11,270 nucleotides of DNA from CBDULQ01 sp965368115 (lineage in GTDB: Bacteria > Pseudomonadota > Gammaproteobacteria > SZUA-229). The translations under genes were made by a program, and so were the position numbers. Location: contig CBDULQ010000117.1 of the NCBI GenBank assembly GCA_965368115.1, forward strand, positions 1 through 11,270, written 5' to 3'. Positions 1 to 8,500 of this stretch are shown here, in pieces. How positions within the stretch are numbered: position 1 is the first letter of the stretch; every line of letters starts with the position of its first letter. A model generated the notes under the pieces. It saw only the letters and a list, made by a program, of their open reading frames with translations. It searched no databases and had not been told where the DNA came from.

Positions 1-1737
1 ATACTGACCGGTCTTGGTTTTCTTGCCCGACGGAATACCCAGTTTCTCGAACAGGATGTGGCCCAGTTGCTTGGGCGAACCCAGGTTAAACGCTTCCCCG
101 GCCTCTTCATAGACCTGCTGCTCCAGCTCCTCCATGCGTTTCGCCAGCTGCTTGCTCTGTTGCGCCAGCATCTTCACGTCCACCATCACGCCGTTGCGCT
201 CCATGCGTTGCAGCACCGGCATCAGCGGCAGCTCGATGTCCCGGTAGATGCCGTTCAGGCCTTTTTCCTTTTTCAGCTGCTCGCTCATCACCTGGTGCAG
301 ACGCAGGGTGATATCCGCATCCTCCGCGGCGTAGGGCCCGGCCTGCTCCAGCTCTATCTGGTTGAAAGTGAGCTGTTTGGCACCCTTACCGGCGATATCT
401 TCGAAATGGATGGTGGTGTGCTGCAGCAGGCGGCTGGCCATGTTGTCCATGTCGTGACGCTGAGTGGAATCCAGCACATAGGATTCCAGCAGGGTGTCTT
501 CGGCGATGCCCTGCAGGTCGATGTCGTGGTTGGCCAGCACGTGCTTGTCGTATTTTAGATTCTGCCCCAGCTTGGCCTGTTTGGGGTCTTCCAGCAGGGG
601 CTTCAGCTCGCCCAGCACGGTCGCCTCAGAAAGCTGCTCGGGCACCGCCTCGTAATCATGGCCGAAGGGCACGTAGGCCGCCTTGCCGGGCTCTACCGCG
701 AAGGACACGCCGACCACCCGGGCCTGCATATAGTCCAGGCTGGTGGTTTCCGTGTCGAAGGCGAACAGCTTCGCCTTCTTCAACCGCTTGAGCCAGGCTT
801 TGAAACTTTTCTCATCCAGCACGGTTTCATACTCGCCTTCCACCTGGGCCGGCGCGGCAGCACTCTCAGCCCCGCCTGAACCCAGCTCTCCGAGCCAGGA
901 TTTGAATTCGAACTGCTGGTAGAGCCCGGTCAGCTTATCCATGTCGGGTGCGGCCAGGTTGAGCTGCTCCGGGGTTTTGTCCAGTTCCACGTCACAGATA
1001 ATGGTAGCCAGCTGATGGGACAGGGGCAGTTGCTCCAGGCTGTCGCGCAGGTTATCCCCCACCTTGCCCTTGATGGCGTCCGCATTGGCGATGATGTCGT
1101 CCAGAGAACCATATTCACTGAGCCATTTCACCGCCGTCTTGGGCCCCACCTTGGGGACCCCGGGAATGTTGTCCGCGGTATCGCCAATCAGCGCCAGGTA
1201 ATCGATGATGCGCTCGGCGGGCACGCCGAATTTATCCACCACACCGTCTTTATCCATGGTGGTATTGGTCATGGTGTTGATCAGGGTGACGCGGTCGGTG
1301 ACCAGTTGCGCCATATCCTTGTCACCGGTGGAAATCAGCACATCCATGCCGGCGGCTTCCGCCTGCTTCGCCAGGGTGCCGATGACGTCGTCCGCTTCCA
1401 CATCCGGCACCACCAGTTTCGGCAGGCCCATGGCATCGACGATATCGTGGATCGGCTGGATCTGATCACGCAGCTCATCCGGCATCGGCGGCCGGTGCGC
1501 CTTGTATTCTTTATACAGGTCGTTGCGAAAAGTCTTGCCCTTGGCATCGAACACCACCGCCATGTGTTCAGGCTGGTATTCCTTGAGCAGACTGCGGATC
1601 ATATTGATGACGCCGTAGATGGCACCGGTGGGCTTACCACTGGCCGTGGTCAGGCGCTGCAATGCGGGAACGTGAAAGGCACGATAAAGATAGGATGAAC
1701 CATCGACCAGAATCAGTGGCGGTTTTTTTGCTGACAT
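1..1737 (-). CDS. polA: DNA polymerase I, N-terminal 579 codons (cut by window edge)
   Basis: DNA polymerase I fills gaps in excision repair and removes RNA primers from Okazaki fragments. The frame opens at ATG 1735-1737 and runs without a stop to base 1, so the truncation comes from the window. Residues 1 to about 280 are the 5' nuclease: LVDGSSYLYRAFH near 10-22, VVFDAKGKTFR near 61-71, PDVEADD at 111-117, STGDKD at 136-141 and LIGDTADNIPG at 183-193, which carry the acidic metal ligands, followed by the helix-hairpin-helix. Residues from about 305 to 480 are the 3'-5' proofreading domain, with intact Exo I (DTE, 328-330), Exo II (GQNLKYD) and Exo III (Y469 to D473). The last 100 residues begin the polymerase domain; its catalytic motifs A, B and C lie outside the window. 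The full E. coli protein has 928 residues, so about 62% is present. The upstream ribosome binding site is weak (GAAGAA, well back from the ATG). All visible active sites look functional. Confidence 0.97.
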   Translation of the reverse strand, partial: MSAKKPPLILVDGSSYLYRAFHVPALQRLTTASGKPTGAIYGVINMIRSLLKEYQPEHMAVVFDAKGKTFRNDLYKEYKAHRPPMPDELRDQIQPIHDIVDAMGLPKLVVPDVEADDVIGTLAKQAEAAGMDVLISTGDKDMAQLVTDRVTLINTMTNTTMDKDGVVDKFGVPAERIIDYLALIGDTADNIPGVPKVGPKTAVKWLSEYGSLDDIIANADAIKGKVGDNLRDSLEQLPLSHQLATIICDVELDKTPEQLNLAAPDMDKLTGLYQQFEFKSWLGELGSGGAESAAAPAQVEGEYETVLDEKSFKAWLKRLKKAKLFAFDTETTSLDYMQARVVGVSFAVEPGKAAYVPFGHDYEAVPEQLSEATVLGELKPLLEDPKQAKLGQNLKYDKHVLANHDIDLQGIAEDTLLESYVLDSTQRHDMDNMASRLLQHTTIHFEDIAGKGAKQLTFNQIELEQAGPYAAEDADITLRLHQVMSEQLKKEKGLNGIYRDIELPLMPVLQRMERNGVMVDVKMLAQQSKQLAKRMEELEQQVYEEAGEAFNLGSPKQLGHILFEKLGIPSGKKTKTGQY

Positions 1738-1805
1738 AAGTGTATATTTCTTCGCTGACGTGAAGCGTTATTATTCATGCATCACCTGCAGAAAGCGAGA
1801 CCCCA
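1738..1805. promoter_or_regulatory. Divergent spacer between polA and the LOG gene
   Basis: These 68 bases separate two genes that start back to back, so they should hold promoter elements for both, although promoters may also extend into either gene. The spacer is AT-rich compared with its flanks. A TTATTAT stretch near 1768-1774 could be a -10 element for the rightward gene, but no good -35 partner is evident. On the minus strand, TATACA lies too close to the polA ATG to serve as its -10. The role is inferred from gene orientation, not from recognised boxes. Confidence 0.4.
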
Positions 1806-2525
1806 ATGTACAAATCAAGGAAACCCCTGGCGGGCATGGCCGCGGTTGAAGCGGCGCTGAATCGCGAGTCGTGGAAAATTTTTCAGATCATGGCGGAATT
1901 CGTCGAAGGCTTCGAACGACTGGCGCCGATCAAGCCCTGCGTCAGTATATTCGGTTCCGCACGCACTGCAGCCGACCACGCCGATTACCTGCTCGCCGAA
2001 GATATTGGCCGGCATTTGTCCGACGCCGGCTTCTCCGTCATCAGCGGCGGCGGCCCGGGCATCATGGAAGCCGCCAACAAGGGTGCACAGGCGGGCAAGT
2101 CCCACAGCATCGGTCTCAATATCATGCTGCCCAAAGAACAGAAACCCAACCCTTACCAGGACATCGCCATGAACTTTCGCCATTTCTTCTCGCGCAAGGT
2201 GATGTTCGTGAAATACACCTCCGCCTATGTGGTCTGCCCTGGCGGTTTCGGAACCCTGGACGAGCTGGCGGAAATGCTCACCCTGGTACAAACCGGCAAG
2301 TCACGGCGCATCCCCATCATCCTGGTGAAAAAATCCTTCTGGCAACCGCTGCTGGACTGGTTCGAAAACACGCTTGTCAAACAGGGCATGATCCGCGCCC
2401 GCGACATGAAACTGTTCAGCGTGGTCGAACAACCCGAGCAGGTACTCGACGCCATCTTCTCGTTCTACGAAAGCCGTGATATCGAACCCACCGGCGAAGA
2501 GCAGGAGAAAATGCTGCACCTCTAG
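1806..2525 (+). CDS. LOG-family Rossmann-fold protein (TIGR00730-like nucleotide phosphoribohydrolase)
   Basis: This 239-residue protein belongs to the LOG family, formerly mislabelled lysine decarboxylase. Characterised members cleave the N-glycosidic bond of nucleoside 5'-monophosphates, such as cytokinin ribotides or AMP, giving free base and ribose 5-phosphate. The diagnostic signatures are present: a Rossmann glycine-rich segment SGGGPGIMEAANKGA at residues 80-94, and the catalytic and phosphate-binding PGGFGTLDE at 145-153, with the conserved Arg-Lys pair at 130-131. There is no signal peptide, so it should be cytoplasmic. The N-terminal segment of about 40 residues before the first strand (CVSIFGSAR, 45-53) is longer than in the shortest plant LOGs and is typical of the larger bacterial subgroup. 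The start is the first ATG after the divergent spacer, with only a weak purine-rich site (GAAAGCGAGA) upstream. The substrate in this organism cannot be told from sequence; cytokinin production should not be assumed. Confidence 0.92.
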   Translation: MYKSRKPLAGMAAVEAALNRESWKIFQIMAEFVEGFERLAPIKPCVSIFGSARTAADHADYLLAEDIGRHLSDAGFSVISGGGPGIMEAANKGAQAGKSHSIGLNIMLPKEQKPNPYQDIAMNFRHFFSRKVMFVKYTSAYVVCPGGFGTLDELAEMLTLVQTGKSRRIPIILVKKSFWQPLLDWFENTLVKQGMIRARDMKLFSVVEQPEQVLDAIFSFYESRDIEPTGEEQEKMLHL

Positions 2526-2601
2526 GTCGAGTTGCAACAGGCGGTTTTATGCCGCACCGAGACTCCCCGGTCACCGGCCGAATCTGCTAACATGCGCAGC
2601 C
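2526..2601. other. Short gap between the LOG gene and dctQ
   Basis: These 76 bases separate two genes on the same strand. A small CCGG-TCA-CCGG inverted repeat (2567-2577) and a 4-bp GCGG/CCGC stem (2541-2555) are present, but neither is followed by a T-run, so no terminator is called. The gap could hold a promoter for the transporter genes or simply be read through from the LOG gene. No clear ribosome binding site precedes the dctQ ATG. Confidence 0.4.
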
Positions 2602-3111
2602 ATGCTGGCGCGCATTTCATCACTCATCGAATCGATCATCGACTGGACGGGTCGCACGGTTTCATGGCTCACCCTGGCCATGGTGCTGGTGACCTTTGTG
2701 GTCGTGGTGTTACGTTATGTGTTCGATATCGGCTGGATTGCGCTGCAGGAATCGGTCAACTTCATGCACGCCATGGTATTTCTGGTCGGCGGCGCCTATA
2801 CCCTTAAACACAACGAACACGTGCGGGTGGATATTTTCTATTCGCGACTCGGCGACAAAGGCAAAGCATGGGTCGATCTGCTCGGCAGCCTGATCATTCT
2901 GCTGCCGGTGATGGCGTTCATCATCTGGACCAGCTGGGGCTATGTCACGGAGAGCTGGCACGTACACGAAAGCTCAGCACAGACCGGCGGCCTGCCCGGC
3001 ATTTATCTGCTGAAAAGTTTTATCCTGATCATGGCCATCCTGCTCATCATGCAGGGACTGGCGTTGATGATGCGCAGCCTGAGCCGGGTATTACAGGGAG
3101 CGAATGAATAA
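2602..3111 (+). CDS. dctQ: TRAP transporter small membrane subunit (DctQ family)
   Basis: This is the small, four-helix membrane subunit of a tripartite ATP-independent periplasmic transporter. It pairs with DctM in the inner membrane and helps dock the loaded binding protein. The product has 169 residues, within the family's usual size. Predicted membrane segments lie near residues 21-42, 53-67, 92-113 and 134-158. The cytoplasmic-side motif HVRVDIFYSRLG (73-84) is characteristic of DctQ proteins. The frame stays open upstream to 2476, but that region overlaps the end of the LOG gene and encodes an implausible basic, proline-rich stretch. The ATG at 2602 gives the usual N-terminus, with an amphipathic lead-in before helix 1. 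No strong Shine-Dalgarno sequence is visible. It ends with TAA sharing one base with the dctM start, so the two are very likely translationally coupled. Confidence 0.93.
   Translation: MLARISSLIESIIDWTGRTVSWLTLAMVLVTFVVVVLRYVFDIGWIALQESVNFMHAMVFLVGGAYTLKHNEHVRVDIFYSRLGDKGKAWVDLLGSLIILLPVMAFIIWTSWGYVTESWHVHESSAQTGGLPGIYLLKSFILIMAILLIMQGLALMMRSLSRVLQGANE
3096..3100 (+). promoter_or_regulatory. Ribosome binding site for dctM inside dctQ
   Basis: GGGAG lies ten bases before the dctM ATG at 3111, within the last codons of dctQ. Together with the TAATG stop-start overlap it supports coupled translation of the two membrane subunits. Confidence 0.5.
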
Positions 3112-4487
3112 TGGAATGGATGGCGTTGTGGCTGTTCCTGGCCGTGTTCATTATGTTACTCAGTGGATACCCGGTCGCCTTCACCCTGGCCGGCACCGCC
3201 CTGCTGTTCGCCGGTATCGGTACTTATTTCGACGTCTTCGACAGTGCTTTTCTGGACGCATTACCTAACCGCCTGTTCGGCATCATGATGAATCCGACCC
3301 TGGTCGCCGTACCGCTGTTTGTGTTCATGGGCGTGATGCTGGAGCGCTCGCGCATTGCCGAAAACCTGCTCGACACCATGGCCAAACTGTTCGGCGGATT
3401 GCGCGGCGGCATCGGTATTTCAGTCATCCTGGTCGGCATGCTGATGGCCGCCAGCACCGGCATCGTCGGCGCCACCGTGGTCACCATGGGCCTGTTGTCC
3501 CTGCCTACCATGTTAAAGCGGAACTATGATCCGCGCATCGCGACCGGCACCATTTGCGCGTCCGGTACTCTGGGGCAGATTATTCCGCCTTCCATCATTC
3601 TGATTCTGCTCGGCGATGTGCTGTCCTCAGCCTATCAGCAGGCACAGCTGGACATGGGTATCTTCAGCCCCGAACCCCTGTCCGTCGGTGACCTGTTCAT
3701 CGGCGCCATCATCCCCGGCCTGTTACTGGTATTTCTGTACATTGTTTTTCTGGTGCTGGTGGCGGTTTTTAAAGGCCATACCATGCCGGCTATCCCGTCC
3801 GAAGAACGGGATGACGCCGCTCAGTTGAAAAAGCAGGTGCTTAAAGAACTGCTACCGCCGCTGGCACTTATCCTCATCGTACTGGGTTCCATCATTGCCG
3901 GCGTTGCCACACCGACCGAAGCCGCGGCCGTGGGTGCGGTCGGTGCGCTGGTACTTTCCGTGATGCGCGGTCAGTTTAATCTGCAGGTGTTGCGCGAAGT
4001 CATGCGAAGCACTACCCGGGTGAGCAGCATGGTGTTCATGATTTTCATCGGCGCTTCGGTGTTTTCACTGGTGTTTGCCGGTTTCGAGGGCGATGAACTG
4101 GTACAGAGTTTATTGAGCGATTTACCCGGCGGCGTTTTCGGCGCACTGTTCCTGGTGATGCTGGTGATGTTCCTGCTCGGCTTCGTGCTGGACTTTATCG
4201 AAATCACCTTCGTGGTGGTGCCCATCGTCGCGCCGATACTTCTGGCCATGGGCGTAGACCCGATCTGGCTCGGCATCATGATCGCCATCAATCTGCAAAC
4301 CTCATTCCTGACACCACCGTTCGGTTTTGCACTGTTTTATCTGCGCGGTGTTGCACCGGCGCAGATCCGCACCATGGACATTTATCGCGGAGTGATTCCA
4401 TTCATCATGTTGCAGCTGATTGCACTGGCCATGCTGGCCTACTGGCCAGCCATCGCCACCTGGTTGCCAGCGCAACTGGCCGACTAA
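3111..4487 (+). CDS. dctM: TRAP transporter large permease subunit (DctM family)
   Basis: This is the large membrane subunit that forms the translocation path of a TRAP transporter, driving uptake of organic acids with a sodium or proton gradient. The product has 458 residues and is hydrophobic throughout, with about twelve membrane segments plus re-entrant loops. Family signatures are intact: VPLFVFMG at 67-74, STGIVGATVVTMG at 115-127, ASGTLGQIIPPSI at 150-162 in the first half, GVATPTEAAAVGA at 264-276 and LQTSFLTPPFGFALFYLRG at 395-413 in the second half. The DFIEIT segment near 361-366 contributes acidic residues inside the membrane domain. It starts one base inside the dctQ stop codon. 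Its stop is only 19 bases from the end of the convergent dctP. There is no SBP gene on this strand, so the facing dctP is the natural partner. The protein looks complete and functional; substrate identity rests on the binding protein, not on this subunit. Confidence 0.96.
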   Translation: MEWMALWLFLAVFIMLLSGYPVAFTLAGTALLFAGIGTYFDVFDSAFLDALPNRLFGIMMNPTLVAVPLFVFMGVMLERSRIAENLLDTMAKLFGGLRGGIGISVILVGMLMAASTGIVGATVVTMGLLSLPTMLKRNYDPRIATGTICASGTLGQIIPPSIILILLGDVLSSAYQQAQLDMGIFSPEPLSVGDLFIGAIIPGLLLVFLYIVFLVLVAVFKGHTMPAIPSEERDDAAQLKKQVLKELLPPLALILIVLGSIIAGVATPTEAAAVGAVGALVLSVMRGQFNLQVLREVMRSTTRVSSMVFMIFIGASVFSLVFAGFEGDELVQSLLSDLPGGVFGALFLVMLVMFLLGFVLDFIEITFVVVPIVAPILLAMGVDPIWLGIMIAINLQTSFLTPPFGFALFYLRGVAPAQIRTMDIYRGVIPFIMLQLIALAMLAYWPAIATWLPAQLAD

Positions 4488-4506
4488 CAGGTTTTGATAC
4501 TATCTA
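4488..4506. other. 19-bp convergent gap between dctM and dctP
   Basis: Transcripts of dctQM and of the uvrD-dctP unit converge here. The only structure is an AT-rich inverted repeat, TTGATA (4494-4499) and TATCAA (4505-4510), with a five-base loop, which takes in the dctP stop codon. A 6-bp stem with one G-C pair and no adjoining T-run is too weak to call a terminator, so overlapping antisense transcripts are likely. Confidence 0.5.
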
Positions 4507-5583
4507 TCAACGCACGTTGAGGTAGGCGCGTTCGGAAATATCGGTCCAGGCCTTGACCTGAGTACTGAACTTGCTGAACGAATCGTAAACTTTCTGCGTT
4601 GTTTTATCTTTTGCCGCGACTTCAGCCACTACGTCATTCGACAGGTTTTTAAGTTTCGCCAGAACCGGGGCCGGTAATTTACGCAGATCCACCTTATGCT
4701 TGTTGACCAGATCACTCAACGCAATCTGATTGCGCGCCATGTATTCGGACAGCATATCCTGATTCACGACCTGACAGGCGTGAATTACGATGCTCTGCAA
4801 ATCTTTCGGCAATTTGTCGAATGCCTTCTGGTTGATCATCGCTTCCAGGGTAGTGCCCGGCTCATGCCAGCCCGGGTAATAATAATATTTCGCCGCCTTG
4901 TACAAACCGAAGGCCAGGTCATTGTATGGACCCACCCATTCTGTGGCATCGATGGCACCGGTTTTCAGGGAGGTAAAAATTTCCCCACCCGGCAAACTCA
5001 CCGGCGTTCCGCCGGCCCGTTCCAGCGCTTCACCGCCGAGGCCCGGAATGCGCATTTTCAAACCTTTGAGATCATCGACGGAATTGATTTCACGATTAAA
5101 CCAGCCGGCCATCTGTACACCGGTATTGCCAGCTGCGGCGGGAATCAGTCCGAAGGGCTCATACACTTCCTTCCATAAATCTAGGCCGCCACCGTGATAC
5201 AGCCAACCGTTCATTTCCTGGGCGGTCAGCCCGAAGGGTACCGCTGCAAAAAACTGTGCGGCTTCCGATTTGCCTTTCCAGTAATAGGCCGCACCATGAC
5301 CCATTTCTGCAGTACCGCGAGACACCGCATCGAACACTTCGAAAGCGGGTACAAGTTCTTTGGCACCATAAACTTTTACCGTCAGACGACCACCGGATAA
5401 TTCGGTAATCAGCTCAGCCAGCTTGTTGGCGCCAGTACCCAGGCCCGGAAAATTCTTCGGCCAGGTCGTCACCATTTTCCATTTTATTTTTTTCTGTGCC
5501 TGCACCGCGGGCGCGGTTAACAATGAAGCACCTGATACCAGGCCGGTCGCGCCGGCTGTTTTGATGAATTGTCTGCGTTTCAT
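4507..5583 (-). CDS. dctP: TRAP substrate-binding protein, TakP-like, with Tat signal
   Basis: This periplasmic protein captures the substrate and delivers it to DctQM. The 358-residue product begins with a twin-arginine leader: KRRQFIK at residues 2-8, a hydrophobic stretch, then AVQA with likely cleavage after residue 29. The mature part resembles TakP of Rhodobacter sphaeroides, which binds pyruvate and other 2-oxo acids with a cation. Shared landmarks are WPKNFPG (41-47), NTGVQMAGWF (153-162), the substrate-carboxylate arginine in KMRIPG (R179), DATEWVGPYND (212-222), whose Glu-Trp pair matches the TakP cation ligands, and YYYYPGWHE (233-241). A 2-oxo or related monocarboxylate is therefore the best guess, with the exact ligand unproven. 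The ATG overlaps the stop of the upstream PAS/GGDEF/EAL gene as ATGA, and GGAAG sits seven bases ahead of it. It is the last gene of a minus-strand unit beginning at uvrD, and faces its likely partners dctQM from the opposite strand. Confidence 0.95.
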   Translation of the reverse strand: MKRRQFIKTAGATGLVSGASLLTAPAVQAQKKIKWKMVTTWPKNFPGLGTGANKLAELITELSGGRLTVKVYGAKELVPAFEVFDAVSRGTAEMGHGAAYYWKGKSEAAQFFAAVPFGLTAQEMNGWLYHGGGLDLWKEVYEPFGLIPAAAGNTGVQMAGWFNREINSVDDLKGLKMRIPGLGGEALERAGGTPVSLPGGEIFTSLKTGAIDATEWVGPYNDLAFGLYKAAKYYYYPGWHEPGTTLEAMINQKAFDKLPKDLQSIVIHACQVVNQDMLSEYMARNQIALSDLVNKHKVDLRKLPAPVLAKLKNLSNDVVAEVAAKDKTTQKVYDSFSKFSTQVKAWTDISERAYLNVR

Positions 5584-8500
5584 AGACTCGCTTCCGTTGT
5601 TTTGAATAATTGTGGTACCTGATCCGGCAACAGCTCCCCACTCAGATAGTATCCCTGCATATGACGACAGCCCAGCCGGGTAAGTAACTCATACTGCTGC
5701 TCGGTTTCCACGCCTTCGGCAATCGCTTCGATACCCAGTGTTGTGGCCAGTGACAATATACCCTGTAACAGACTTATGGCTCCGGTATCGGTTACAGCTC
5801 GAGCAATCAGGCCCGGGTCGATCTTGATGGCATCCACCGGGCACTGCAACAAACAGGACAGGGATGCCGACCCGCTACCGAAGTCATCGATGCAAATACG
5901 GAAACCCTGATCATGCAACTTCTGTAGCAATTTACGCTGCTCATGGGTCAGGTTAATGAACTTGTTTTCCGTCATGTCGAAAAAGACCTGCTTCGCATCG
6001 ACCACATAATCGTCACAGGTCTGGATAACAAAATCGACAAATTCCTCATCGATCTGGGTCGGGCAAATATTGATATGCAGGGGAACATGTGGCACCTGCT
6101 GCTGCGCCCATGCCGATAACGTCGCTATCGACTTTGTAAAGACTCGATGCCCGATAGCGCTGATGAAACCGCATTGCTCGGCTGTCGGCAAAAAGTGTTC
6201 CGGCATGGCAGGCCTGTCGCCATCATATTTCCAGCGCACCAGTGCTTCGACGGCTTCCGGTTGTTGCAGATTACCGGCCGCGTACTGTGGCAGATAAATG
6301 ACGAACAATTCATCGTTACGCAAGGCCTTGTGCAGGTTTTGTTCCATCTGCAACCAGAAATGGGCATCCGCATCCAGTTCGCTTGAACAGAATTTGAACT
6401 GACTGCCGGACACCTGCTGGGCATTGCGCAAGGCCACGGATGCCTTGTCCATAAGGTGCTCAACACGCACCCCATCCACCGGCGCTATAGCAATACCGAT
6501 AGACACTTCGAGTTTGATTTCCTGATCGTCGACCTGATAGCTTTCCGACAGGGTGGAAATAATTTTCTGCGCCACAGTACCGGTTTGCTGCACGTCTGAC
6601 AGGTCCTCGAGGAATACGGCAAAATCATCAGCGGAGAAGTGTGCAACGCAGTCGCTTTCACGCACATTGTATTTTAGTCGCTTGGCGATCGCCTTGAGCA
6701 CATGGTCGCCAACGTCGTAGCCATGTTCGGCATTGATATCGGAAAAGTTTCTAAAATCCACCAGTAACAACGCCAGTTGCTTGTCGGAACGCTGACAACG
6801 ATCAATGGCATATTGCATTCGATCAGCAAACAGGGATTTATTGGGTAGACTGGTCAGGCCGGTATAGTTGGCTTTACGTGATGCTTCCTCATCACGATAT
6901 GAAATGGCCGGCGTCATGAATACCACAAAATTGCTGATACGACCGGTTTCATCTTTCACCACATTGATAATGGATTTCAACGGCCGTGTTTCACCGTCCT
7001 TGAGACGATGCCAGATTTCACCCTGCCACTGGCCGATCTGTTTAACTTCGGCAATCAATTCATCGGTAAACAGGGTCTCGTCACGACCTGCCAGAATCAT
7101 GCCCGGCTCCTGGCCCAGTATTTCCGATTGCTGATAGCCGGTAATCTGGATGAAAGCCTGATTAACGGATACGACCCGATAATGATCGTCGGTGATCATT
7201 GCCGCATCGGATGAGTAATCGAACATCTTGGAAGCCAGCATCAACTGGTCTTCAGCGTGTTTGCTCGCGGTAACGTCATGGACAATCGAATACAACAGTT
7301 CCTGACCGTCGATATCCATCGGTCCGTCACGCACTTCGACAAAACGAATATCACCATTTGCCAGTTTATGAGGACAGGTATAAAACCCCTGCTTCTGTTC
7401 ACGGGAAGTCGCTATCAGTTCGATCAGCTTCTCATTACTCAACACATTGATCTGAGCGACCGGCATGCCCTTCATCTGCTCTTTACTGTAGCCATAAAAA
7501 TCGGCTGCCGCCTGGTTGGCATCTTCAATGAAACCGGATTGCAGATTCAATACCAGCTTGACGGCTCGATTGCTTTCAAACATCTGCCGGTAGCGTTGCT
7601 CGCTGGCTATCAATGCCTGCTCGGTTTTTTTACGTTCGCTGATATTACGAATTACAAACTGGTAAACCACGTCATTACCGTAGTTCACCTTGTGGGCATT
7701 GATTTCGACCTGGTGGCATTTATTCTTGCGGCTGCGTATCTCATGCTCATAAAGTACATGATTATAAATTTCCAGGTCATTCAGTTTGAACTGGGTGCGT
7801 TCGTGATCGGCCGCAGCATCCAGGTCATAAATGGTCAGTAGCTTGAGTTCGTCACGGCCATAATCGAGGAAACTCAGGGCAACGTCGTTGGCATCGACGA
7901 TCTGCAATGTCGCAATATCGACGATGAGTATGGCATCGTTGGCATGCTCGAACAGGGAGCGGTATTTCAGCTCGGAGCTGATCAGCTCGTTGGTCGCCCG
8001 TTTGGTTTCGGTGATATCGTGCAGAATGATGTTCAGGAATGCCTTTTCCTCGATAACGATTTCCTGCGCATAACCGGCCACATCCACCTCATCCTTGTTG
8101 CGTGTTTTCAACCGGACTTCGAACTCTCCACCACCGGAACGTTTCATTTCAGCCAGAACACCGCGCAGGGAATCCGCATCGCCTTCCGCCGCATGCGTGG
8201 TAAACCGGGTATTGGCAAATGTATCCCGGTTATATCCCAGCAGGGCTGTCATCGACTCGTTGAATGTAAACGGCAGCATGGTATTGACATCGAGCACCAA
8301 TACCGGGAAAGGCAGGCGGTTAAACAATTGTCGGTAATGTTCCTCCAGTTCCACGTTCAGGTTCTGGAATGTTTTCAACACGGTAATGTTTTTACACAGG
8401 CCGGTTATACCGATAGTGCGACCCTTACGGTCGCGACAGGGCAATTTTTTACAGATGAACGATTCACGACCCAGGCGGGTATTGGCCTCCACTTCCCAGA

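Noticed and set aside
1015..1698. Plus-strand open frame of 227 codons opposite the polA 5' nuclease
   Set aside because: It is the antisense shadow of a well-conserved catalytic domain; its composition is rich in His, Gly and Val with no known motif.
1738..1750. TATACA just ahead of the polA ATG as a -10 box for a leaderless transcript
   Set aside because: It lies only three bases from the ATG, so transcription would begin within or after the start codon, and no -35 element is visible.
2541..2577. Small GC inverted repeats after the LOG gene as a terminator
   Set aside because: Four-base-pair stems without a following T-tract; such repeats are expected by chance in GC-rich DNA.
2476..2601. 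Longer N-terminus for dctQ starting at 2476
   Set aside because: It would overlap the LOG gene by 50 bases and add a basic Cys/Ser/Pro/Arg-rich stretch unlike DctQ proteins; ATG 2602 gives the normal family length.
4494..4510. AT-rich inverted repeat as a bidirectional terminator
   Set aside because: Six base pairs, nearly all A-T, with a five-base loop and no flanking T-run on either strand: too weak for intrinsic termination.
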